Assembly (NCBI GenBank): GCA_026210745.1
Contig: CP110630.1
Span: forward strand, 4,712,001-4,776,000
Length of the DNA: 64,000 nucleotides
Direction: 5' to 3'
Source: Exobasidium rhododendri
Lineage: Eukaryota; Basidiomycota; Exobasidiomycetes; Exobasidiales; Exobasidiaceae
In this document: positions 54,858-64,000 of the stretch, piece after piece
Layout of the letters: each line of letters opens with the position of its first letter
Position numbering within the stretch: the first letter of the stretch is position 1
The notes under the pieces: generated by a model
Told to the model about the DNA's origin: nothing
Seen by the model: only the letters and a program-made list of their open reading frames with translations
The model's database searches: none
Translations under genes and position numbers: made by a program

Positions 54858-55526
54858 TCATCTTCGTTTGCCTTTCACAACGGTTGTGAAGCCGTCTTCA
54901 TCCACGATGGGCTCTGCTCTTGACTTCGGTGCAGAGTCTACATCCATGGCGTCTTCCTCGCCTGACTCGCCGCTTTCATCTTCGCTACTACTGTCCTCCT
55001 CTGATTCCTGTGTTGTTTGAGTGACCACTTTTTTGCCCCGAATGGCAATAGCGTGTTGCTCCATCTTGTTCACCTCTTCGGTCGCAATCGACAATGACTC
55101 GTTTGTTGGTGGAAATGTCGCATATACAAGTTTGTGGAATTGAACCAATCTAGCTGCGATCAAATCAGCCGATTCATCCTCCAGTCTACTCTCGAATTCA
55201 TCCGCAAAGTACCCTTCCAAGATCTCAGCTAAATCGTCTACATCGGGTGTTTGGGGGGCTACAGGTAGGTTGTATTTTTCGCCATCATTGCCACCACCAC
55301 CACCACCACCACTGCTATCACCCTTTTCGACCGAAAATTCATCACAGAGATATGAAATGAGATAGTCGGCTTTGGCCTTTGATTCAGCACCTCCCCATTG
55401 CTCTGAGATCGCCAATCTTAGTGCAGGCCAGAGATCAAATGTGTATATGACGGAACGTGCAAACAGCAATTGTGTAGAACTCGGTCCTGCACTCGTTACT
55501 GCTGTCGCTGCCGATGAAGTTGCCAT
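54858..55526 (-). CDS. TSR2: Pre-rRNA processing protein TSR2 (eS26 escort)
   Basis: A single exon of 222 aa. The core RSVIYTFDLWPALRLAISEQ-WGG, then KADYLISYLCDEF, DVDDLAEILEGYFADEFES and ADLIAARLVQFHKLVYATF, is the conserved Tsr2 WGG domain. The acidic tail (EDSSSEDESGESGEEDAMDVD) and the terminal DGFTTVVKGKRR are also typical. Tsr2 chaperones ribosomal protein eS26 to 40S precursors in the nucleus. A Gly8 run sits mid-protein. The ATG at 55526 (MATSSAATAV) is preferred over longer in-frame starts, which lack family similarity. It is convergent with the guanylyltransferase gene and divergent from the PLC-like gene. Confidence 0.93.
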   Translation of the reverse strand: MATSSAATAVTSAGPSSTQLLFARSVIYTFDLWPALRLAISEQWGGAESKAKADYLISYLCDEFSVEKGDSSGGGGGGGNDGEKYNLPVAPQTPDVDDLAEILEGYFADEFESRLEDESADLIAARLVQFHKLVYATFPPTNESLSIATEEVNKMEQHAIAIRGKKVVTQTTQESEEDSSSEDESGESGEEDAMDVDSAPKSRAEPIVDEDGFTTVVKGKRR

Positions 55527-56131
55527 GTTGGTGTGTATGACCTGTAATAATAGGAAGGAGGTGCAGCTCTCTAAATTGGATGTCCTAAAGTCTTCTAGTC
55601 TCCTCAGAAAAATTATGTTTTCCAATTTCTCATGTGGTGAGAGTACCGACTTCCGCGAGTATACATATATGATCCTAAATTCGAGCCACGCGACTCCAAG
55701 AGGAAGCCGAGCTTTGTTGAACTAAAGTCTTGGCCCCTCGATGCCGTTTAGATCTTGAACCGTGTGTGCACGCACAAGACAGGCACGGCGGCTCCTCCAC
55801 TATCGCCCAAGTCGCCTCCGCCCCTGAGTTTGATGGAGCGAGCTTGTGGAGAGAAGTGAACTTCGTCGGGAAGAAAGAAGCGCGGTGCAATGTAGCAATT
55901 TTGGAAAAACAATTTAGGAAATAAGAGGTAAAAATAGTGCTTTGTGTTGGTTTCCTCCTAAAATAGCTTACCACAGCTCACCGCTCCCCATTCTTCTCCG
56001 TCCTCTCCAACAGACTTATTTTTGCTCATCATCAAGGCTGGTCCTTGTTCTTTTGAATTCTTGCTTCTCTTCACCATTCGAACACTGCCTCTCCCTTCCC
56101 GCCACCTCTTTACTTCCTTTCGATCTTCTCA
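55527..56131. promoter_or_regulatory. Divergent promoter, TSR2 / PLC-like gene
   Basis: 605 bp. TATA-like ATACATATATG is at 55660-55672. The 120 bp before the PLC-like ATG are strongly CT-rich, a likely 5' UTR. No coding potential. Confidence 0.5.
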
Positions 56132-57645
56132 ATGGTCTTTCGCAACGTATCGCTCCTACTTTGCTCCGTGCTGCTGGTCAGCATAAATCTAGCCTTTCTC
56201 CCAGCGTATGCCCGGAGTCTGCCAAAGCGTGCTACCGTGTGCAACGGGGAGAGCAGCCTATGTGATCGATCGTATGGCAATGTCACCTTTGCTGGAGCGC
56301 ACGGTGAGTCTTCAGGGTGATGTAATACTATGCTAAATGGGTCCTTACCTTGCAAGGACTGTGCTTCCTTTTCCCTTTCCATTCCAGATTCGTATGCCAT
56401 TGGAACGAGTCGTGCGTGGAGCGCCAAATAGATGTAGCGTAGCAGGAATGTGTTGCTGACTTTCTCTTCTCCTTCCTCTAATCTTTCCTCCAGTGGCGGC
56501 AAATCAAAACGTATCCATTCACGATCAGCTTAATGCTGGAATTAGGATGCTACAATCACAAGCTCACAAGAGCACAAACTCAACACCTACAGGTGTCGGG
56601 ATCGATCTCTGTCATACTTCGTGAGTGAAAAGGGAAGAGAAAAAGCGTAGAGCAAATCTTGTTGACGAAAAGAGTCCAACTTTCCTATTCTATCCCGCTC
56701 AGATGCTCGATATTCCAAGGCGGTGCAATCGAGTACTGGCTCGGTCAGATCAAGAACTGGACTGATGCCAATCCCACTGAAGTCGTCACCTTACTAATAG
56801 TCAACTCAGACGGACTCGCACCTTCCACGTTTGCCACCGCTTTTAACAGTACAGGACTAGCTGACAAGATGTACACACCTACTTCGGCCACCGTGACAAA
56901 GTCGAGCTGGCCTACGTTGGGAACGATGGTGGATTCCGGAAAGACGATTGTTGGCTTCCTTACTACTGAAGCCAATTACACTTCGGTAGACTACCTCTTG
57001 GATGGTGAGCGAACATCCTCAGATGCGACTGCACGCTGGAAACGTCGCTTGAAGGAGCTAATCCTTGTTCCCCTTCCTTTCCTTACGAGAAAAGAGTTCT
57101 CCAACATCTGGGAAAACCCCTACGATCAAACGACTTATCCGTTCAACTGTTCCATCAATCGTATCGGCGAGGGCGTCACAGATTCTTCATCGTTGATGTA
57201 CATCTCCAATCAGTTTCTCGACAGTTCAAGCCTCGGAGGACTTCTCGTTACACCTGATACAGCTGCTCTTAACACGACCAATTCAATCTCCGGCACCTTG
57301 TCAACTTCCGGGACTTGTGCATCCGAGCATGGTACTTATCCCAACTTTATCCTCACTGACTTCAGCACTGTACCTGATTACGACCTCTTGAAAGCTGTAG
57401 CAGAAGTGAGTGGGGCTTGTGAAGATTCTGGGTAGATGGAATGGACCCCACTAACGCCTTTTCCTTTCAACTACGATCAGATGAACGGCGTCACTTATAC
57501 AGCCACTGGCCCGCCAAGCTCAACCTCCTCCTCTTCCAGCAGCGCCTCTTCCAGCAGCAGCGGCGGTGCTACTATTCGCTTCCCCATTTGGTCGAGTGCG
57601 GCATTGGCCCTCTTTGCAATTGGATCAGTAGCGCTCCTGCTATAG
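56132..57645 (+). CDS. Secreted GPI-anchored PLC-like phosphodiesterase
   Basis: Six exons (56132-56303, 56388-56411, 56494-56620, 56703-57004, 57095-57405, 57481-57645) give 366 aa. A signal peptide (LLLCSVLLVSINLAFLPAYA) precedes a Leu-Pro-Lys-Arg Kex2-like site. The TIM-barrel phosphodiesterase marks follow: GAHDSYAIGTS (first catalytic His), NVSIHDQLNAGIRMLQSQAH (second His) and DLCHTSCSIFQGGAIEYWLG. The C-terminus is Ser-rich, then SGGATIRFPIWSSAALALFA and further hydrophobic residues, a GPI-anchor signal. Several N-glycosylation sequons are present. Fungal relatives are extracellular PI-PLC-like proteins of unclear substrate. Exon 2 is a 24-nt micro-exon carrying the DSYAIGTS block. The acceptor of exon 5 (AAAAG) is weak but phase-correct. 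Confidence 0.9.
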
Positions 57646-57822
57646 TGAACTGCTGCGATGTATCTCCCACGTTCAACATGCGCAGCACTGAAGCACGGAC
57701 TGTCTTATTGGAAGGAATGTTTTTTAATAATTGCAATGTATCTCCATGCTCTATGTTCGCTCGGAAGAAAAGGGCAAGCGATGGTTCTTTCGGTGGGCAT
57801 CTATCACACCGTGACCTTTCGC

Positions 57823-59808
57823 CTACACCGCCCCATCCACTTTCTCCCACTCCTCTTGCGAACTAAAGCTGTCATCCTTATGGGGCAGACCTTCTGTCTC
57901 GTTGGCTCCATCGACACGAGGCAATAGATTCAAGCTGAGCATGCTCGCTTTGATCTGCTCCTTCGTCTCTCCTTCATCCACTCGACTGCCATCTTCCTTT
58001 AGCTCAGAGAAGGGAGGCAGGGCGCCCTCTCTTGCTTCTTTCCACACTCGCTTTGCCACACCTTCACACTTGATAATGACGTCTCTAGCCAGAGCGCGAA
58101 CGTATTTCCCTTCTTCTTGTTGGCCGTACTCTTTTTCTGGTTGTTGTGTCAGACTTGCCTCGAACAACTCTTGTTTCTCTTCCTTTGCAGGACCCGATGG
58201 CGTGTTTGTGTACCAGCCATCGATCTTCCCTGCAAACACATACTCTCGAGCAAAGAAGTCCGACTGTGCTCCATATCGAGTCGAGGTATCTAGATGGCTC
58301 GAGGGAGCCAATGCGACATGTGACGCAGCTACTGCTCCCTTATATCCTTCGATATTGTGATGCTTTGAGAATGTCCATCTTGCTAGGTAGAATGCGAACT
58401 TCATACAAGCTGACAAGAAGGCATTGAGGCAAGCGGCAAAGATCGAACTAGCTACTACACCAGGGTGGGCCAAGTAGCATTTGGGCTCTAGCACACCCGA
58501 GCCTGATCGATGGGAAGACTGAAGCTTGTTCTCTTCCAAGGCATAAGGGAGCGGTGTGCCAGGTTGAGTGCGCATCCGACTTCGATCCAGCAGTTCCTCC
58601 AACCCTAGAGCAGCCAATTCACACTGGTACTTGGCACTTTCGTATGGTTTAGGTGTCTTGATAAGGTCAAAGCCTTGGAAGTCTGAAGGGGTGTATTTGT
58701 TCTCTTGTGCTTCCAAGCTCCCAGTCCAAATGATACGACTTGGCGTAGAGTATGGAGTAGCGCGAAGGGCAGGCAACAGAGCTCGGATCTTCAAGGGTGG
58801 AAGGGGAAAAAGAGGTGTGAGTGTCATATTCGACGCCATCGACAAAGTTGTCTGTTCACCATACCAAAACTCACCAAAATATAATGAGCTCCTAGATTAG
58901 CCTGCCAAACCCAACCATACCCATCTCGTCCTACGTCGCCCGCTCTTTGCAGCTTGTACTGTGGGTAGGTAACAGCGGCATGGAAGCTTGTCATGACCAT
59001 CCAAACGGCATGAAACCAATTGATGCCGGTAAAAGCGCTACTACCGGCATTCAAGACAATGTGAGTGACGTAGTGGTGTCTACGAAGGTGTGTAAATGTT
59101 AAGTAAGCTGTAAGATTGACTGTCCTACGTGCTACTGATGATGACTTCAACGTACCTGGCTGTAATCTCCTTTGCACAAGTTAGAGCAGAAGCCATGCTG
59201 CCTAGATCCAGCGCTTGAAACTCAATCTTCGTTTCTGCACAAAACTTTCTTCTATACTTCCCTCGAGCCTTGATCTCTCTCTCATATAGGGAAAAGGTTC
59301 TTCCCGTTTTTGGATCTCTCGTCAAGTCCCTTTCTTCATCAGCTTCTTGCCCTGACGATGAAAGGCTTACTGCCTTATTCCTCCTCCTTCTCCTTCGCAT
59401 ACTTGCTTCGACCGCCTGCGCTACCAAAGCCGGATCCGCATCTTCATCAATACTGCCATTCACTTTAGACTCTAGTGCCAAGTCGAAAAGGCTAGTTGGC
59501 ACACTCAAAGGTGTTTCTGCGTCATCTGGTAAGTCTTCTAGATATTGAAGGAGTGCTTGTAATTGAGCTCTTGCTCGATGTGCCTTTATTGCATTTCGAC
59601 ATGCCAAGATCAAGACGCAGCCATTAGGTGCTGCAAAGGGGCTGGCAGGTGGCTGATCCCCCGAAGGTGTGAGATGAGGATGGGTGGGTAGAGTGTCTGG
59701 AGGTGTTGGAGATGATAATTGTACAAGAAGTCGTTGAGCGAGACCGAAACCTACACCACTATTCGCTCCTGTAATGACAATCACTGGCCGGAGGACGGGA
59801 GAAGCCAT
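57823..59808 (-). CDS. ERG27: 3-keto-steroid reductase (ergosterol pathway)
   Basis: Three exons (59808-59156, 59079-58875, 58788-57823) give 607 aa. SDR hallmarks: VIVITGANSGVGFGLAQRLL (NADPH-binding TGxxxGxG), HIVLNAGSSAFTGINW (NAG), IIWTGSLEAQ (Ser) and YESAKYQCELAALGL (YxxxK). HPGVVASSIFA and the membrane-proximal segment match Erg27. It reduces the 3-keto group during C-4 demethylation of sterols at the ER, together with Erg25, Erg26 and Erg28. It is much longer than yeast Erg27 (about 350 aa). Extra length lies in a Pro-rich loop near residues 35-60, a charged insert with six consecutive Arg near 137-150, and a long acidic tail. It shares a 284-bp divergent promoter with GEP4. Confidence 0.9.
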
Positions 59809-60092
59809 GGAAAGTTTACAAGACGAGAGAAGAGAACTATAGAACGACTAGCAAAGAGTTTGAAGCGGTACTGACTTCCTTGACTTCTCCTGTTGTGCTT
59901 TAAAGTCGATACTGGTCGACCCTTTCTTCCACCTCTCTTCGTCTTTGATGTCTACGATCGAAAGGTAAGACGACTTCACACTGCATATACGTCAATTAAT
60001 GGGAGGCTCTAATTTACATGTGCGCTCCTCGACGCGTACTTCTTCTAAAAAGTGTAGGGTTGCACAGCGTCGTCCATCCTTCCATTTTCACG

Positions 60093-61617
60093 ATGGGCAA
60101 CAGCGCAGGGCTGTTTGGCGTCCTGACGGCACTGTTCCGGCCTGGTCTGGTGGTGCCTCAAGTGATTGTGCCAGGTGCGTGCATTAAAGATAATGTATAT
60201 GTCTAGTAGACACTGACTGTACTCTCGACTCTCCATTTCTACAGACATCACCCATCTCGACTGGGTCAAGCTCAAGGAAGCGGGAGTAGCACATGTCCTA
60301 TTTGACAAGGATAATTGTATAACAAGAGCCCATGAAGATTCCATCATTCCAGAGCTACAGGCTTCCTGGTATGGTTGCACACATCTGGGCTTTACGACGA
60401 TTCTCATTGTGTCGAATTCAGCAGGTAGCAGCGATGACCCTCTAGGTGTAGGGGCCGAGTATTTGTCTCAAAGATTGGGTCAATTGGTCCTCGCACATCC
60501 TAGCAAGAAGCCATCGAAAGCTTGTGCCAAGCAAATACTAGAAATTTTGACAAGACGACAAGATGGGAGAGACAGCATACCAGGTCATATTATGATGATC
60601 GGGGATCGGATCAGCACAGACATCATCCTAGCTTCTCGGATGCAGCGATTATTGCAGAAGAGAAAATCAACTGTGCAAGTTATTGGTACTCTGACAACAA
60701 CGGTGCACTCTTCAGAACGAGTGGGAACGAGAGCGATGAGGGCTTTGGAGATGTGGGTGTTGGGGAGGCTCGTAAGGATGGGCATCATGCCAGGAAGCAA
60801 TTGGAGGGGCAGCAAGGGCATGAACGTGATGCCCACAGATTGGCAACAGATAGCAACGGGCACCTCACGGTCTGCACAGTCTCTGTCAGTGAGCAAGCCA
60901 ACAGAAGAGAAGGTGGACCTGCCGCCTCTGATTCCTCTGGGACAAAGGATACGAAACCTTCCTTCGAGGTTTGGCGGTGCTGTCCTACTTGCCGGCTATA
61001 GAGGTCTATCTTGGCTTGGTGATGGCTGGCTTCTCATCAATGATGGTGTTCGCTTAGGAACAAAGGGCTTCATCGGTACACCTGATCCAGGCTTGCGAAG
61101 GATACGAATGAATCCTGATCAGGCACCTACACAGTCAAAACCTAGATCGGCCTTGTCGCTCTCCTCTAGTCTACAACCTAGGAGCAAGGCACTTCACCCT
61201 CCTTCTAGCCGTCACTACTCCTCTCGAGCTAGTAAAGCAATTCCCTCAAGGGCAGCACCTCCAAAGCCTCGAATACACGGCTGGCCAAGTGCATTTGCAG
61301 CATTGATCTTAATTCCTACATGCTGGTACGGCGGAGTGATGCTGCACGAATGGAGGAACCAACGTGAGACGGTGGACGAGGTAGAGAAGAACTTAGTCAG
61401 CACAAAGAAGGAGTCCGCCATATTCAGGGAGGCAAGGTCGACAGCCGGACCGCCAACGATGCCATTTGCACCGCAGCAATCTCAAACGCTGTTGACCACT
61501 CGCTTTCATCTGGAGCGAGAGCTGAATGATATTGACGAGAAGCTTCATCGTCTAGAAAGTCGAAGCAGACCACAGCAGACAAAGGCAAACACACCCACGT
61601 CATCGCATGTAATATAG
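60093..61617 (+). CDS. GEP4: Mitochondrial phosphatidylglycerophosphatase (GEP4) with C-terminal extension
   Basis: Two exons, 60093-60174 and 60245-61617, give 484 aa. The HAD core has VPDITHLDWVKLKEAGVAHV, the nucleophile motif LFDKDNCITRAHEDSIIPEL, LIVSNSAGSSDD (motif II) and MMIGDRISTDIILASRM (motif III/IV). Gep4 dephosphorylates phosphatidylglycerophosphate in cardiolipin synthesis at the matrix side of the inner membrane. The ATG at 60093 (MGNSAGLFGVLTALFRPGL) matches the family start. An earlier ATG at 60018 would add 25 basic residues that could act as a presequence. The last ~230 residues go beyond a typical Gep4 and include a likely membrane segment (WPSAFAALILIPTCWYGGVM), then a helical tail. 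Confidence 0.9.
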
Positions 61618-61838
61618 CAGCCATTGCAACAATGAGAAGTCGATGTCGAAAGAATAGGAGAGCAAGGTGTAAGAAATAGTGGTATGCATTGCTGTTAGTA
61701 AATGGTGGGAGAGTGTGGTATTTTGTCGGATTCATGCTATGTTAAAGGAAGAGCTAGGTAAGCTTCCCCAAATGAAAAGTGGTTGAAAGAGTCTTGTGTG
61801 GTGCAGAAAAGAAAGAAGGAAGTCTTGTGGTGCGTGCA

Positions 61839-63417
61839 TTACGCACTGGAGCACGCTTCGTAGACTTCCATGATGGCTCTCCTTGCAATGCTGATGTTGT
61901 AGTCCTGCGCAATGAGAACCAAAAGGAGGAGAGTCAGTCTAGATGGAGGATGCGAGCGATCACCAATACTCACTATCATGCCGGCATTTCGCGCTTGGAG
62001 ATCGTTTCGCACTACGTAGACGAGTCCAAGGTGATCGTTGACCTGGTGGAATGCAAGGGTTGTATCCGGTGCAAGGCGCATTACGCTGGATGCGTACCGA
62101 TCTGCACCGTGTCCGTCCTTGTCGTACTTGACACCACTGCTACTATAGAGACCGCTAAACTGCACAAGAAAGGTAAGGTAATCGGATATCATGTCGAATG
62201 TCGCCTCGTCAAAGGGGCTGCCGTCTGCAGTGACATATGTCTTGCTTGGTACGTCGAATAAGAACACCTTTTCCAGCTTGGACGACTGGAGATAGGAATA
62301 AAATGGAAGCGTCAGGCCTCCCCTCTCTCCACACAAGTGACAGCTTCCTTCTCCACACTCACGCTGCAGAGACCGTTGCAGATCGATTCCAACGTCCTTG
62401 ATACTTCTACGTTCATTAAGTCGATCTGTACCCGAGACCAGGCAATGTTGATACTGCAATTCAGGATTGAGGTGACATGGAAGGAAAGCCGGACATCTCG
62501 TTCCAGGTCGGATCCAATCCCTGACGGCAGCCCCGCCGATGTGAAATTGGACAGCATGGCGGAGGACGAGCGAAAGTAGGACGAGTGGCCTACTTCTCCA
62601 CCGCCTTCTTGTACCGAGTCATGTTGCAGCTCCAAATTGGAATCTTGAGCAGCTGCAGCTTCTGCAATTATCTCATGAGCTGTCGGTGCAAAGATGAAGG
62701 ATTGATTCGAGTCCGAAAGGTTGTCGGCTACTCTGGACTGGATGTCTTGCAGCGTGTCTGTGTTGAAGAGGAAGATAAGGTGATTCGTGCGGTCAGCATA
62801 CAGCAAAGGGGGAAGGGGGGTGTTGCATCTGCTGGAGGAGGCCCCCTCAACTCACCATATCGATAATCATTGCTGTGCCCGTCAGCCTTGTGCACAAAGA
62901 CATGGAAGTGTATGAGTGGATTGTAGGAATACGCGCTTAGGATCACATCATTCAGCCGCTCCAAGGCTTCGAAATACTCTCCCTACGAGACAGGCGTAGT
63001 CAGCAAACAAGTTGTCTTCCAGCCCTTCTTCCTCCTGCTGCCATCATCACCCACCTGCGAGTCGACGACAAAGATAATAGCGGAACATTCCGTCCAATAC
63101 AGCTGATCTCCAGTCCCAAAGGCCGCCTTTCCCTTTGCATTACTATCCTCCGCCTTGTCTCCACCGGCCTTCGTCGCTGTGTTACTAGGCATTGAAGTAA
63201 AATTACTGGTACCATCCCATATCTTCATGCAATGAAAGGCATTGACTGTGTAGGGTTCGCTTTTGTGGGCTTGCGTCACACCTTCTTGCAGCGCATCTTC
63301 CGGATTCAACGATTCAAATACCACCTGAAAGGATGAACTTTTCCCCGCCTTTCTCAACCCCAGAATGAGCACCTGATCTAGCGCGGGCTTATTCAGACGA
63401 CTTTCGCTCTGCGTCAT
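61839..63417 (-). CDS. GTR2: Rag-family GTPase GTR2 (RagC/D type)
   Basis: Five exons (63417-63055, 62982-62856, 62757-62363, 62285-61974, 61904-61839) give 420 aa. The G domain has G1 in LILGLRKAGKSS, WDG as a degenerate G3, CSAIIFVVDSQ and VFVHKADG (G4). The C-terminal roadblock-like half includes LEKVFLFDVPSKTYVTADGS, YDKDGHGA and the closing DYNISIARRAIMEVYEA. The GLRxxGKSS loop is typical of Gtr2/RagC, not Gtr1/RagA. With Gtr1 it forms the EGO/Ragulator-bound heterodimer that activates TORC1 at the vacuole in response to amino acids. The middle contains a Ser/Gly-rich insert (EGGGEVGHSSYF). The ATG at 63417 (MTQSESRLN) is the first in frame. Confidence 0.92.
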
Positions 63418-64000
63418 CTTTTCATGCCGATTCAGGTGATGAATATGGTGGTGTCAGGGCAAGAACAGAATGAAAAGCGAGGTGGAACGGCGCGGACAGT
63501 CTGGACAGCACGGGGGTCCGGGCCTGCAGACACTCAAGTGACGACGAGAAGAATTTCAACAGAAAGATAAGATTCCCAATTTTTACTGGCGCATAAACTC
63601 TGGTAGCGGCATTTAGAGATTGGAACGAGGAGATTGGACGTGGCTCGCGTGGGGGAGGGCATGACACACCATAACTCTGCAGAGGCAAAAGCAGAAGCCG
63701 GTGCTCGATCAAGCAAGGCAACGAAAGCTTGCGGGTCCTACTCTGCCTAAGTCAAATGAGAGCTAGGATACCTCCTCGACTAGGTCAGCGGGACACTTCC
63801 TGCGGAAGTGCAGACCAGAATAGCACGGCGCGAAGAATGCATGCCGTCTTATTCAGCTCTTCCTCGATTCCCGCCGTCTTGACTCAAAGTAGTCTGTGCG
63901 CCATGTCAACTTGTGCGTGGCACCAGTAGAATGAGCAAGCAGCCAGGATGCAGCGTTCTCACGGGGTACTCCGTCATCAGCTATCGTGTCTTTCCAATGC
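63418..64000. other. Upstream region of GTR2 at the window end
   Basis: 583 bp without a recognisable gene. It should hold the GTR2 promoter. Open frames here are short and without protein-like composition; a gene starting beyond the window cannot be excluded. Confidence 0.5.

Overview
This window is nuclear DNA of a fungus, most likely a basidiomycete and probably a yeast-like or dimorphic one. It is gene-dense: 29 protein-coding genes on both strands. Almost every multi-exon gene has introns of 60-126 nt with GTGAGT/GTAAGT-type donors and CAG/TAG acceptors. The gene set includes RNA-processing factors absent from budding yeast (an RNPS1-type RRM protein) beside RBM25, DNAJC17 and SPB4 types. 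Ustilaginomycotina or a neighbouring lineage would fit, but the lineage assignment is inference. I found no transposon, CRISPR array, rRNA or tRNA gene. Many genes were rebuilt from exons by hand and checked by splice phase and family alignment from memory; no database search was run.

Layout. 0-9 kb: the 3' part of a DUF3292-like gene, then RBM25-type splicing factor (-), SPB4 helicase (+), RPA large subunit (-) and an RNPS1-like RS/RRM protein (+). 9-17 kb: a Ser/Thr kinase with a long disordered N-terminus (-), an unknown Ser/Asp-rich protein with a PP1-docking-like motif (-), a 1.6 kb gap, and profilin (-). 17-28.9 kb: triosephosphate isomerase (+), SCAMP (-), RSC4-type double bromodomain protein (+), RAD1 checkpoint clamp subunit (-), SYM1/Mpv17 (+) and septin CDC10 (-). 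29-37.6 kb: DNAJC17/Cwc23 J-protein (-), ARO8-type aminotransferase (-), MAK11 WD protein (+) and NEM1 phosphatase (-). 37.6-39.75 kb: a 2.1 kb gene-poor stretch. 39.7-51.6 kb: secreted double-psi beta-barrel protein (+), DDHD phospholipase (-), unknown 783-aa membrane protein (+), HTD2-like dehydratase (+) and condensin BRN1 (-). 52.8-63.4 kb: bacterial-type mannose-1-phosphate guanylyltransferase (+), TSR2 (-), secreted GPI-anchored PLC-like protein (+), ERG27 (-), GEP4 (+) and the Rag GTPase GTR2 (-).

Functional themes. Most genes are housekeeping: genome maintenance (RPA1, RAD1, condensin, RSC4), ribosome biogenesis (SPB4, MAK11, TSR2), splicing/mRNA (RBM25, RNPS1-like, DNAJC17), lipid metabolism (NEM1, DDHD lipase, ERG27, GEP4, HTD2) and cytoskeleton/trafficking (profilin, septin, SCAMP). 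They are not organised as a biosynthetic cluster; neighbours mostly share divergent promoters or converge tail to tail.

Most notable: the gene at 52.8-54.6 kb encodes a GDP-mannose pyrophosphorylase whose catalytic domain looks like the actinobacterial ManC-type enzyme and not the fungal PSA1/MPG1 type. The domain is intron-free and sits behind a fungal-looking Ser-rich, coiled-coil N-terminal extension, which makes it a strong horizontal-transfer candidate. Other points: a stop-free, in-frame 108-nt intron in the kinase N-lobe, a triosephosphate isomerase gene whose last exon supplies only the stop codon, several micro-exons of 7-24 nt, and an outlier 436-nt intron in the RSC4 gene that is open on the opposite strand.
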